DNA of 64,000 bases from Rhizophagus irregularis. Taxonomy: Eukaryota > Glomeromycota > Glomeromycetes > Glomerales > Glomeraceae. The stretch covers positions 2,976,001 to 3,040,000 of the forward strand of contig NC_089434.1 in the NCBI RefSeq assembly GCF_026210795.1. The letters run 5' to 3'. Below are positions 1-11,700 of this stretch, piece after piece. Within the stretch, counting starts at the first letter, position 1, and each line of letters starts with the position of its first letter. The notes under the pieces were generated by a model. The model had not been told where the DNA came from. It saw only the letters and a program-made list of their open reading frames with translations, and ran no database searches. A program made the translations under genes and the position numbers.

Positions 1-2519
1 TGGGCATATTGCAGCATTTCCCTGATAGCTTTTTTGGAAGCCGTTCCAAGCATAACAAGTCCCATTGTCAAACCAGCAGCTTCTCCCGCAACAGCGCTAT
101 CGCTGAAAAGAACATCCTTGAGTTCCTCATATATTTCTTATGATTTATGACATAATGGTATCAGAACTAGTTTTTTATATTTGTATATTTTAAGAAATTA
201 ATAAAGCAACCAAATACCATCATTGCCCGTTGCCATTCCTGCAGTTGCAAGCCCCAAACATGCACCATGCTGAAGGACTTCGGTTTGAGTATTTTTTAAA
301 GCATTTCTCAAATAATCAAGTACACCAGCACCGTGATTTGCATGAATAAGTCCCAAAGCAAATAAAGAACCGCCTTCTGAATAAGAACTTCCACTCACTC
401 CATCTTGAGGCAAATAAGGTTGTAGCAAGGAAAGACCTTGAGAAAGATGCCCCTATAATAATTATGTAAAATATTTTATAATGGCTTCCTAAGTTATTCA
501 TAATAGTCCAAAACTCACTTTGTGTATTACACCCAAAGCTGCTGTTGCACTAAATTTAGACCAATTAGTAGCACGTGAGAGCCATTCCAAATTCTGACGA
601 AGAAATTCGTCACTTGTTGTTCCAGCATGCATAAACGCATTTGCAAATGTAACGGCCGAATGGTATACTGAGTTCCGGGACTCTAATGCATTCTATTACA
701 TAAAATTATCAATTATTTTTCAATGGTAATTTACAAGAAAAATAAATACAAAATAATGAATAAATACTTTTGTATTTTTAAGTATAAGTAAATCTGTATG
801 ATTATTTCGATATAAAAATTCCAAGTGTAATTTGATTGACTCTTCCCCTGAAAGTATACGTTGAATTTTCGCATATTTTTCATCAGTCGGACTCGTGGAC
901 TAATAAATAAGACTTAAATTTAGTATGCAATATATATTGATAAAGTATAGGTCACTGTAACATAATTACATATTCCTGGTCATCAGTCTCCATCGCTTCA
1001 CTATCCGATTTTTCATGAGTACTAGTTATTGTACTAGTTACTGGTAACTCCGAACCAACCTTTTGGAGAAATTCTTGGGTAGCGTTATCTTCGAGGTCGA
1101 AAGCAATCTGATATGCCATTAACAAATAAAACTATACAATATAACAAAAATGTTAAGTAAGTTGAATTAACTATTATATTAAATAAATTTAATGATATCA
1201 TACCTCATCTCCTTTTGAAACGAGATCTTTTAACAATCTAGCTGCTTCAATAGGTTTATTTAAGTGAACATAACATTGGCTGATAGAAACATAATCGGGC
1301 TCCGCGAGATTTTGATATAATTTTGCCAGCAGAAGTAAAACCTTAACCAAAAAATTTTTTGCTTATAGTTAACAATTATGAAATGGAAATCTGAGAGATT
1401 TTACTATTAATAAACGATACCTCATTTCTAAAATCTAAATTTAATACTAATGTCATGCTAACTTCTAATACGTAAGCCAAGAGATCCGAAGCCTGACCTT
1501 TAGATATTGCTTGTTCAATAATATCCAAACGACGAGCTTCCAGAGCAATTCCAATTGCCTATAATAGATTATAACACGGATCAAAAAAGTTAAAACTAAG
1601 GCGAAATAATTAAAATAATTAGTAAAAAAACATTTTAAAATAAATACTTGTTTAAATTCACCGTCGTCATAACACCTCTGAAACATACGCTCAACTACGT
1701 CTTGTAAGCGCGGATCAATTTGAATATTACTAGCAGGATCATCTTCATATTGTTTTACACGCAAGGAAATATATTTATCTATACATTTTGCTAAAGTAAA
1801 TAAATTTAATTAATTTTTTTTATTGCAATTTATTTCATAAAATGTCAAGAATCTAAAAATATTAGAATTACATATAATGGTTTCAACGTATTCTGATTTA
1901 GACGACGCGTCAAACATGTCCTCTGCTCCCAATGCAAATGTCAATGAATCATCAAACTCCCCAAGGTGATAATAAACCTATTAGCGAACAATAATATATA
2001 ATTTTATTAATTTTGATAATTTTGAGTTTTATATTTTAAATAAATTAACACGAAAACTTCACCATAATTCACTGACCTTAGATGCCACAAGAGCAGATAA
2101 TTTTCTTTGAGGGAAAAATTCATCTTCGTAAAGAATTTCACTATTTAAAAGAGTAATTAAATTTTTCTCTTGTAAATAAATATACGAGCCTCAAATCAAA
2201 ATAAACTGATCAGCTAACAATAATAAACAGTAGAAAGGTACAATATCACGTGAAGCATTCAAAGTTTGAAACCTTAAACAATATTCATTTCAGTTGATAC
2301 ATACATTTTAGAGACTGCGTCCGAAATTTCGGCCCAGAATTGATCAACAAGTGTATTTAACTTCTCAAGCGCATATATTTTAAGTTCTTCTTCCGACTCG
2401 TCAAGCAAAGCAATTATTCCACCTTTTATTTGGGACCGAATAATTAATAAGAGTAAAATAATGTTACAAAATTGAAAACACGTTATACCTGCAGAAGTTA
2501 AACCAACCATCACGATCAA
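1..2519 (-). CDS. RPN2: 26S proteasome regulatory subunit Rpn2/PSMD1 (3' part cut by window edge)
   Basis: Non-ATPase scaffold of the 19S base that organises ubiquitin receptors and the Rpt ring. The N-terminal exons read [18 protein letters not shown] and [15 protein letters not shown], close to the PSMD1 N-terminus. Further left come the toroid PC repeats, for example [20 protein letters not shown] and [16 protein letters not shown], both classic Rpn2 repeats. At least ten exons are visible, with introns of about 60-120 nt. The first intron splits a Gly codon after MVGLTSA and is needed to restore the match. Two in-frame ATGs exist (2517-2519 and 2508-2510). The first is used here, but the second gives the more typical N-terminus. 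The reading frame runs off the left edge within the PC-repeat region. The identity is established by family motifs; exon boundaries were read by eye. Confidence 0.95.
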
Positions 2520-3495
2520 GACAACTTGCGAAAATATTATAAATGGAGTCTATTCAAATATCAGAACAAAAAAAAAAATTGAACGTTACACAACGTTTGT
2601 ATGTACACGTAACGAAAACGCGTAATCAATCTAAGATAAACAGTGTAACTAGTGATTTAAATGACAAATTTTTGCCCAGCATTATAATTCTGGCCTACAT
2701 TATTATTATGATGTCAACCAATCAAAATAAACGACTGAAGAAGTGAGAGTTAATTCTATTAATTTGTTAAAGTCATATGATTCCGGTAATGGGGTGATAA
2801 AGGATGTAGATTCTGGGTTCAAATAGAGTACCATCAAATTAGGTCATAGTAAAAAAAAGTATACAATTTTTAAGTAAAATTTAAGGTTATATGTAAATTT
2901 ACTAGTAAAAGCATATATTTTTAGGACTTTAAATATTACAATATAAAAGTACATTGTTTTTTTGGAAAAATTCATATTTTTTATCACAATGTAGTAAATT
3001 TATTTATCCATTAAAATTTAAAACATGTATACAAGTCATATGTGTTTAATTTTTTTTTTTTCTTCTAGTATCTCTACTGAAGACCAATAGTCCAGTACTA
3101 ACACTATATATATATATTGTAGAAAAAAAGAAAAGATCTATAATTTTTTTTAATTTAGTTATAGATAAATTACTGCTACAAAGTCAATTGATAAAATAAT
3201 TTTTTTTTGACTTATTTGCTATAGTATCAAGTCACGTGATAAAACGTTATAATTTTATAATGAAGAATCTGAAGACTTTAATTGGTTGGTGAGAGTATTT
3301 TGGCGAATTCTATTGGCTTTACATCACGTGATTAGTTATATCAAAATTCGCAAATTATGCAAGCCACGTGAGTTAAAAATCTTTTTTTTTCGTCCTGAAA
3401 TTTAATTGGCTTATCAAACACCGCTATAAAAACTCGATCCTTTGAAAATTTTGATCCTCCTCTTTCTCATATCTATTCACCTTTAAAAATAAAAG
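2520..3495. promoter_or_regulatory. Divergent RPN2/RPS19 intergenic region with three CACGTG palindromes
   Basis: About 1 kb separates the RPN2 start from the RPS19 transcript. No convincing gene is present. The part nearest RPS19 carries E-box palindromes at 3233-3238 and 3325-3330, both inside TCACGTGAT, and a third at 3365-3370. This spacing is typical of sites for a Cbf1/USF-like bHLH factor. Functional binding is inference. Confidence 0.5.
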
Positions 3496-3575
3496 GTACG
3501 TAACGCGAAAGAACGTAAAAGCTTTTCATTTATAATTTTAATTTTATAATGACAAACATTATATCTTTGGAATAG
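3496..3575 (+). other. Intron in the RPS19 5' leader ending at the start codon
   Basis: A strong donor (gtacgt, 3496-3501) and an acceptor (tag, 3573-3575) directly precede the RPS19 ATG. An ATG at 3548 inside this segment would encode only eight codons ending at the acceptor TAG, so splicing would also remove an upstream ORF. The intron is inferred from splice signals only. Confidence 0.6.
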
Positions 3576-4180
3576 ATGGCTGGCGGCGCAACTGTAAAAG
3601 ATGTCAATCCCCATGACTTTGTTAAAGCCTACGCTGCATATTTAAAGCGTGCAGGTAAATTAGAAGTGCCAAAATGGGTTGACATTGTAAAAACTGGTCC
3701 ATATAAAGAATTGGCTCCATATGATCCGGATTGGTTTTATATTAGGGCCGGTATGTATCTTTTATCAAATAGTGATATTGTTTTAATTTTAATTGATCTG
3801 GTTCGATCTAAATTTTGGTGAATTCCAATGGCGATTTTAGCTGCTGTTGCACGGCACATTTATCTTCGTAATGGGGTTGGAATTGGTGCGTTAAAAAAAC
3901 TTCATGGAGGTCGTAAAAGAAGAGGAACTCGTCCTTCTCACCATGCCAAATCATCAGGATCTGTTGCTCGTAAAGTCCTCCAAGCTTTAGAAAAAATCAA
4001 TGTCTTAGAGAAAGATCCTAAAGGGTAGATATTATTTGATAATTTCAATTATTTATTTAGGAATAAAAAAAAACTAAATCTTTGAATAATTTTAGTGGAC
4101 GTAGGATCACTCAAAATGGGCAACAAGATCTTGATCGTATCGCTCAAGCATGTCTTTCGGTGACGACGGGAGAATCATAA
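3576..4180 (+). CDS. RPS19: 40S ribosomal protein S19 (eS19)
   Basis: Component of the small ribosomal subunit, needed for 18S rRNA 3'-end maturation. The three coding exons are 3576-3750, 3841-4024 and 4096-4180. They join to a 147-residue protein, close to the usual 143-147. Hallmarks are [45 protein letters not shown] then [28 protein letters not shown], and the C-terminal [16 protein letters not shown]. Intron 1 splits an Ala codon and intron 2 a Gly codon. An apparent ORF starting at 3828 is not a real start, because it begins inside intron 1. High expression is expected for a ribosomal protein, and a cluster of CACGTG sites lies upstream. Confidence 0.97.
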
Positions 4181-4796
4181 AAAAATATTTTAATTATTCT
4201 AATTTATATGTAGATCAAAAACTTTTATTTCAATATGAGCGAGTCAAAAAGCATAAGAATTAATGACTTTACATTTTGTTGTTTCAAGCGGCGAGTTAGA
4301 TGACAATTATCATGAAATAAATACAATTTTCAACCAAAATTGAATTTAATCTTCGCATTCTAGCTTTATAACACTATTATTGCAAATTCCAAAAATTATT
4401 TAAAAAGCTAAAAAAAACCCATAAAGGTATCTGACGCTAATTTCCTAAAATATTTTTGTCATAAAAAATCCTGGCTTGCTCGACTGTCGGACTAGTATTA
4501 CAGTTTGACAAAAAATCATGGCTCGGCTTGTTTATATTTCCTCGTCAATTCGTCGAATTGCTAATAATTATATACATTTTTATAGGTCACAATTAACGCA
4601 ATTTCAACATTGTGGAATGAAAAAGAGAAAGTTCTAGACAGAGATACTGCGCTATTACAAGTCACGTGAATGAGATGCAAATAAAGACACGTGTGGTTTG
4701 CGCTTCGCATCATTCCTACCATTTCGTTGACTACTCTCATATTTGATCTCATTTTATAACCTGGCGTTGTAGAAAAAGTTAATATTCCATTTCATA
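4181..4796. promoter_or_regulatory. RPS19 3' region and HECT-gene promoter
   Basis: No gene is seen in this stretch. Two CACGTG palindromes (4663-4668 and 4688-4693) lie about 100-135 bases upstream of the HECT start codon. The left part is AT-rich 3' sequence of RPS19. Confidence 0.45.
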
Positions 4797-7700
4797 ATGC
4801 CACCAAGAAGAGGAAGACCTCCAACTCGTAGAGAAAACTCTGCTCGTAGAAATAATGATAATAGCCAACCTTCTACTGAGTCTACTACACAAAATGACGA
4901 ACAAAATGTTCGCGGCAGACCTAGGGGTAGACCTAGAGGTGGCCGTTCACGAGGACGCTTTCGAGGAGGAGTACGTTCACGAGACAATTCACAGGGTCCA
5001 ATACATATAAGTTTACCTTCTCAAGGCGAAACTTCCGTTCAACCAGATAACTCATCAAGGGACGAAATCAGCTCAAATGGATCAACAAATCCTCAAGAAC
5101 ATAGGCGTTCTAGAGGTCGTCCACGTGGAAGGATCAATCACCCAATACACAGCTCGACGCCGCAAACAGCCACACCTGAGATATCACAACCGGAAATTAA
5201 CTTATCGAGAGATGAAATTAGCTCAAATGATGACGTTACACTTCTTCAAGAAGTAATTCCACCTCATGGTATTCGCCGACCTAGAGCTCGTCCACGTGAG
5301 AGCAGGACTTCGCAGGCAAGTGATATCTCTCAATCAGATGTAAGGGACGAAGTTAGCTCAAATGATGATGTTACACTACGTCCGAGAACATCACGGAGAA
5401 TTATTTCACAGGTCCATGTAAGTCAAGAAGTTATTGATCCTGATGCTAGGGAAGATGAATTGCGTGGCGATCCTTCGAACACCCGTGATGATTTACATGA
5501 AGCTGCTGTTATTACGTCTCCTGATGATTTGCGTGAAGAAGTTGTTGCTGCTATTACGAATATTACTGATGATTCACGTGAAAATGTGTCTTTAGAGAAT
5601 AACGATGATGAATCTGAAGATGGGGGGGATACTGAGGCACATATAATAGAAAATGAACAAGATCGATGGAGAAAATTTGAGATTGGCATGAAATCGAATA
5701 GGAATCATGGAACCGTTACGAGTTCAGTCCCACCTAATATTAATTCTGTGGATTCTACACGTCAACAAAGACTTTCAGCTTTTCTTAAAGCTGCACCAAG
5801 GACTAAATCTTCTAAATGTTACGAGGAACTTAACAATTCATTAAAAAAAGTTGCGGAACTGTTAGATAGAAATGAAGTCAAGAGTGCTTTTAGTTGCCTC
5901 CGACAAATATCTGGATCTCATGAATTTATCGTATTTCAAAGATTTGATAAATACAAAATTTGGGATAAGCTATGTGAAAAATATGGCGCAAATGAAGAAA
6001 TTATCGATGAATTTCTAATCGATGATGGAAAACCATCGTCTCTCTTTTTACTATTAATTAATGGATTGAGGGCAAAATTAGATGATATCCTAACAACTCC
6101 ACATTTGGTAGACTCCAACTGTGCGAAAATTTATTTCCGAGATGTTTTAAATAAAAAAATTAAAATAAAATTCGTCTCGAATAGCGAGAGAGAACCTTAT
6201 TTAAAGAAAGCATGGCCTTATCGGAGGTTTAAAAATATAAATGAAAGGTTAACTCGCAGAATAGCGAACAATGAAAGTGGAGGAAGTTTGGATTCGAATC
6301 GGTTCGATTCTGATTCTAGTACGTCGGCTGATGATCATGATGATTTTTCGGAGGGTGATGATGTTGAAGAAACGAGTGATTTAAGCTACGTGACGGAATT
6401 TTCTGAACCTGATGAGGATGAGTCGGACCAAGATGATGATGAAGAAAATATATCGGACGAAAATCCTCTTGATTCAAACAATCAAGAAGGAATTAGTAGT
6501 AATAATAATGAAGAAAATGCCACTAACCAAGATCAAGATGTTGTCAATCAAGATGTTGTCAATCAAGATGTTGTCAATCAAGATGTTGTCAATCAAGATG
6601 CTGTTAATCAAGATGCTGTTAATCAAGACGTTATTGAAAATGTCGTTAATCAAGATAACCAAGATATAATTCCTGATGGAGATCCTCTTGATCCAAGTCA
6701 ATGGGAGGAAGAAACTAATAATGATGAAAGCGGTTTAGAACCAAATATCGCGTCTGATGATGATTTTTCCGATTCAAGTGGATCTGAACACTACATTTTT
6801 TGGTTTATGAAAAACGGTATCAAGAAGAAGATATCACCGGATTCAACCGTTTATACGATTATCCATAGTTATTTAACAAGGAAAGAGATATGCACATTAA
6901 AAACTGATGAAATATTCGAAAAAGAATATGTTATTTACTTCGAAAGGGCGGAGGACAATACATATGAAAATGATAGTGATTTTCCAGAAAATTTTGAATT
7001 TAATGACCAAACACGCCTTATTCTAGATGTTATGAAAAATCTATATAATACATATAACAGAAACGTTATTGATAACTATGATCCTGATATATTTCGAAGC
7101 TCTCAAATAATTCAAAAATTGAGACCGTTCGAGAAGAAATTAATAAGTCGCATTACTGGATATTATCCAAAAGTGATCGTTACGCTTTTGAACCATTATG
7201 GATTCTTATTTGATGGTTTTTGTCGTCACAAATATTTTATTAGAAACCTATTTGGACTCAGGAAAGTACCAAGGGGCTTGACTCCAAATCTAATTGACAC
7301 GATTAGAAATAAAAAACTATTACCGAAAATTAAAAAAAAAGAGAATGTTCAAAAGGAAAATTTAGCTAATTGGACACGAGAAAAATTCCATAGATATGCT
7401 GATGCAAAAACAACATTTGGAATTACTTTTGCAGGAGAAATGGGAATAGGTGCGGGGGTTACTCGCGACTTTTTCACACAAATGTCCCAGTATTTTCAAA
7501 TTGTCGGATCAAATATGTGGACTGATTTGGAAACCTCCCCTAACCCTGAAGATTATGTAACTAATGAATACGGCCTATATCCTACATTGTTTGATGAAAA
7601 ATATGCTATTTCTGATGAAGGAACTCGCGTGCTTAAGGATTTCCAAATCCTTGGAATGCTAACTGCCAAATCGTTAGCTGACAAACAAATAATGGAAGTT

Positions 7701-8504
7701 CCACTAAACAAAATGTTCTTAAAGAGATTTATTTTTGGAGAACACCCATCCGTAGAGCTTTCTAACTACGATTTTACAAAAGTTGATGATCAAAGTCGCA
7801 AGGACATGAAAATTAAAAAATTGCTTGGTTTAATCAATCAAATTAATCCGACAATTACAAAAATAGCGAATCATCTTCGAGATATTCAGAATAATTTTTC
7901 TGATTGTTTGGAAAGTTTTTATATTCCGGCTGGTCGTAGTTGGCACCAAAATAATCTGGTGTCTATTGATCTTCCAGAAACAGAGACACAAAATATTTTT
8001 TATTTGTATTTAAATAAAATTAAAGAAGTTGTATTTGAAACCGGAATCCATGAACAGATAAGTAAATTTAGAGAAGGTTTCAATCATGTCTTTCCCCTTG
8101 ATCATTTAAAAAATTTCTATACTGTAGAGGAAATACATAAGGTGGTCTTTCATAATAAAAAAGAGGATTGGTCAGCCGATGTCATTCGTCGTGCTTTTTT
8201 CGTTAATAATGAAAGTATTAGAATCGAAGTTGATAAGATTTCCCAAATTTTATCAAAATTTAACATTGACGAACAACGGAAGATGCTCCGCTTTTTTACT
8301 GGATCGACAAGACTTCCTATTGGGGGATGGACCAAATTAAAACCTGAACTGGCTGTAATTGAGGACCTCGGAGCCTACCCGATTGGTAGGACATGCTTTA
8401 ACAAGCTATCTATTCCTCGAAATAACAGTCTTCAGGAGCTAGAGGAAAAGTTGAAATTAGTGATCAGCAATAGTGAAATAGCAGAACGAATCGACAGAGA
8501 GTAA
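4797..8504 (+). CDS. HECT-domain E3 ubiquitin ligase (Ufd4/TRIP12-like C-terminus), intronless
   Basis: This 1,235-residue protein is encoded by one uninterrupted exon, unlike its intron-rich neighbours. Residues 1-60 are rich in RGRPRG (AT-hook-like GRP cores near 5-9 and 39-50), with further RGRPRG near 105 and RPRARPR near 160, suggesting DNA or RNA binding. An acidic Asp/Glu/Ser region spans roughly 490-580. A pentapeptide repeat NQDVV follows near 578-620. The HECT domain covers about 860-1235: GITFAGEMGIGAGVTRDFF, then LRFFTGSTRLPIGGW, then RTCFNKLSIP, where Cys1200 (8394-8396) is the expected thioester cysteine. HECT enzymes take ubiquitin from an E2 onto this Cys before transfer to substrate. 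The HECT ending resembles Ufd4/TRIP12, but the N-terminal half is unrecognised, so orthology is not claimed. Confidence 0.88.
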   Translation: MPPRRGRPPTRRENSARRNNDNSQPSTESTTQNDEQNVRGRPRGRPRGGRSRGRFRGGVRSRDNSQGPIHISLPSQGETSVQPDNSSRDEISSNGSTNPQEHRRSRGRPRGRINHPIHSSTPQTATPEISQPEINLSRDEISSNDDVTLLQEVIPPHGIRRPRARPRESRTSQASDISQSDVRDEVSSNDDVTLRPRTSRRIISQVHVSQEVIDPDAREDELRGDPSNTRDDLHEAAVITSPDDLREEVVAAITNITDDSRENVSLENNDDESEDGGDTEAHIIENEQDRWRKFEIGMKSNRNHGTVTSSVPPNINSVDSTRQQRLSAFLKAAPRTKSSKCYEELNNSLKKVAELLDRNEVKSAFSCLRQISGSHEFIVFQRFDKYKIWDKLCEKYGANEEIIDEFLIDDGKPSSLFLLLINGLRAKLDDILTTPHLVDSNCAKIYFRDVLNKKIKIKFVSNSEREPYLKKAWPYRRFKNINERLTRRIANNESGGSLDSNRFDSDSSTSADDHDDFSEGDDVEETSDLSYVTEFSEPDEDESDQDDDEENISDENPLDSNNQEGISSNNNEENATNQDQDVVNQDVVNQDVVNQDVVNQDAVNQDAVNQDVIENVVNQDNQDIIPDGDPLDPSQWEEETNNDESGLEPNIASDDDFSDSSGSEHYIFWFMKNGIKKKISPDSTVYTIIHSYLTRKEICTLKTDEIFEKEYVIYFERAEDNTYENDSDFPENFEFNDQTRLILDVMKNLYNTYNRNVIDNYDPDIFRSSQIIQKLRPFEKKLISRITGYYPKVIVTLLNHYGFLFDGFCRHKYFIRNLFGLRKVPRGLTPNLIDTIRNKKLLPKIKKKENVQKENLANWTREKFHRYADAKTTFGITFAGEMGIGAGVTRDFFTQMSQYFQIVGSNMWTDLETSPNPEDYVTNEYGLYPTLFDEKYAISDEGTRVLKDFQILGMLTAKSLADKQIMEVPLNKMFLKRFIFGEHPSVELSNYDFTKVDDQSRKDMKIKKLLGLINQINPTITKIANHLRDIQNNFSDCLESFYIPAGRSWHQNNLVSIDLPETETQNIFYLYLNKIKEVVFETGIHEQISKFREGFNHVFPLDHLKNFYTVEEIHKVVFHNKKEDWSADVIRRAFFVNNESIRIEVDKISQILSKFNIDEQRKMLRFFTGSTRLPIGGWTKLKPELAVIEDLGAYPIGRTCFNKLSIPRNNSLQELEEKLKLVISNSEIAERIDRE
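6535..6660 (+). repeat. In-frame 15-bp minisatellite in the HECT gene
   Basis: About six to eight tandem copies of a 15-base unit (gatgttgtcaatcaa and variants) encode NQDVV/NQDAV repeats. The first copies are nearly identical at DNA level and the later ones diverge. This suggests recent unit expansion that keeps the reading frame. Confidence 0.9.
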
Positions 8505-8716
8505 GTTTGCATTTACATTTATCAAGGAAAAATATTTTAAGTAATATATTTGTATAATATATTTTTAAATTTGCATTCATCAAATAAACTGATTTCAAAT
8601 TATTATATCTGAAAATAAAAATTGTAATAATTCAATAATAAATCAAATTATATTTTATTTTGTAATTTGTTTTAAAACATATACAAATAAATTAAAAAGT
8701 ACAAAAATCTATTATT

Positions 8717-11700
8717 CTATTTTGAACTCAATTGTGCAATATAAGCATCTAATTCTTGTGCAATTATTTGGTCCGTACATTTACTTTGAATTTCTCTGAA
8801 ATAAATAAATGAATGAACGTCATGTAAAAGAATTAGAGATTTCACTCGAAAAAAAAAATTACAAACCTCAATAACTGAATATCTTTTAATGCGAGTGCTT
8901 CCTGTCCTGCCGCTTTGAAATCGCCTATTTTAATAAATAAACCTGGTCTTACAGCAGGGTCGCATTTTGTAATGTATTTTATAGCTTCTTTATGTTGTAT
9001 AGCTTTAATACATTCTTCCACAAATGGCTAAAAAAAAGATAAAAATTGATAATTTAAATAAACATTATATTTAAATAATTTCAATAGTGATTTTACCTCA
9101 TATCCGATTGGAGATTTTTTCGATTTTGAAAGACGTTCTAATTCAGGCCAATCTCTCATTTCCACCAAAGCTTTTAATTTAATCCACCAAAACCTATGTT
9201 ATCATTCAAAAGTTAAATATGTCACTTTTTTAATAGATAGATTTTAATAAATTTACCTTTTATCAGGAATTTTGAAATCTGACTTTAGTTTATTTGCTTT
9301 ATTGGGATTATTAGTAGTGATACACTTATGTACTGTTTCATTCAAAGGTAATCCTACCAATTGTTGGTTCATTTCCTTTTCAAATTGAGCTTGAACTTGC
9401 AGTAATCTGATGTTTTCGTCAACTGCCTATAAAATGAATGAATATTTAAACTAATCAAGACAAAAATTCAATTATTTATAATTATATTAATTATACCTTT
9501 GCCTCAAAAGCATGCTCTTTATCGTCTTGGTACGATTTTAATGCTATCTTCAACTTGTTAGTTCTTTCATTCAAATCCTTTTGCAAAAAATAAGATATTA
9601 CCAAATTATAAATATCACTTGGAACGATACTCTTAAATTATACATACCTTTTGCTTATAACTTTCTAAAATTGTGATATTCGCACTTTCAACGCATCTAT
9701 CATCTTGATAGTAAAAATCCGCCAAAAGTTTCAAATCTTGTTGTTTACAATATACCTCAAATAAATTACAAGCCATAGGCTTGTTGTTAATTATTCGGAA
9801 AAATTCAGGAAGCGGAAGTTTCCTTTTAAGATGAAGCATTACCAAATATACTGTATAAAAGTTAATAAATAAATTGCGTAAACAAGAATAAAATTTATTC
9901 ATTTATTTTTTTTAATTACCTAAATCTGTATCCCCACTTTCAATTGCCTTAATTAAAGCCAATTCATCTTCCTGCATACTCATGAGCAAAGGTACTTGAT
10001 CAGCTGCACGCGGTTCATAATCAAGCAACTATAAGCAAATCATATTTAATTAGAAATATGTATATAGGGATAGGGATAAAGCATAAAAGATCAAATACTA
10101 ACTCTTGTTGCTAATTTTGGCTGACCAACTTTATAAGCAGTATTGGCAATTTCTGCATAAGACAGACCTGGCTTGTTGATCAACTTTTCCACAATCATAT
10201 GACAAATAGTTTCTTCATCATCAGTCGATTTTTTGATCTATAACAATAAAATTACAGTATAATAGATTGAAAGCAAATAAAAATTTCTCAATTTAAATTT
10301 ATTTAAAGAAATAGTAAATTACATAAATTATTCACCTTTGCACAGGCCCAATGAATTAATACTCTGTCTGTTCTCATCTTCAAAAATTCACATATCCGTA
10401 GTGCTAATAAATGATGATGACGATTTATCAATCGATCAATTAATACATCGGGCGTGAGGCGTGTATATCTGAATGGATGAATGTAAAGTTATTTAGTTAA
10501 ATACTTTTTTTAAAAAAAAAAATTGATCACTTACTGTGTGTAAGTTATCGGTATTCCAATTTCATAATATCGTACAGCATTTAATACTCTTAAAGTTTGG
10601 CACATATCCACAAAATTATCGGCGTTGTACGATTCCAAAAACGCTTTACCAAATGCTGCAGCTTTAAGTAAATTACGTTGCCAATATTGGCTGAATTCAT
10701 GTCCAGCTGCTTCCGTACAAGCGTCAACTGCCTCTGCAAGTTCTGCTCGAATACTCCGTATATTTTCATCTGCTTTTGGACTTCGTCTCTGAAAGTGACC
10801 AAAGTAATATAAACACATTTGAATTCGATATCGAATTATATCTAACTTAACTTACTTCAAAATGATCTAATGCATCGAATAACATGGCTGCTGGTGCAGT
10901 CGAACCGATTTTGAAAATTTCTTCAGTAACATCTATACATAAAGTAATTATAAGTAATTATTAATCATAAAAAAATTCAATTTTTTATGTAAAATTAACT
11001 TACTTGGAACTTTTTGCAAGAATTCACATTTGTCACTACTTATGACACGCACACCATCTATTTCAGGAATAAGATAAATAGCATCATCATATGAATACTT
11101 TATATAATCGCCAAATGGACCAACCATTAACACAATCTTATCCCAGTACAATACGACAGAATCAGTACCGCACCTAAAAAAAATTTATTAATAAATTTTT
11201 TAGCTATTTACAATATGACTATAGCGATTAACAAAAATATTACCAGATTAATTGTTGAGGAGGAACTTGGGATTTAGTGGCGAATTCCGAAAGGTTCTTT
11301 TGAAAATCAGTGGAAACTACCCAAAGTTTACCGTCAGAGGTAAAAAGTGCTAAAAATTTGCCATTTGGTGACACGGCCATTTTAGTAAAAGGACCTTGTT
11401 GAAGCAACTGCATCATGAAGTAAATTATTTAATGATTAATAAGCCTGTATATTTTGGGATATAGATTTCTTTAAAAAAAAAATTTACTTGGTCTTGAGAT
11501 TCTTTAGTGTCAACAGTTAGAATTGTAGAGCCGGTTGCTAATAATACCTCTACATGACGGCTAAGTGTATATTGTGGTGGAATCACCGTCCAACTATGTG
11601 GTGGTTCATTTAAACCTAATAAATTTAATTATATAAATAAATAGAATTTTTATTAAGTTAAAAAAAAAAAATTTATGAAATTCCAAAACACCTGGATCTG

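Noticed and set aside
2543-2746. 67-codon plus-strand ORF upstream of RPS19
   Set aside because: Low-complexity Lys/Asn composition, no motif, and located in the RPN2 5' region; expected by chance in AT-rich DNA.
2785-2830. tRNA-like ggttcaaat sequence
   Set aside because: No matching A-box, acceptor stem or anticodon arm could be folded around it.
3828-4028. Separate ORF starting [10 protein letters not shown]
   Set aside because: The true RPS19 exon begins at 3841 after a tttttag-type acceptor. The upstream codons are intron, and the apparent end is a read-through past the 4025 donor.
6412-6701. ORFs on both strands over the HECT repeat tract
   Set aside because: They are shadows of the 15-bp repeat in other frames of a well-supported gene.
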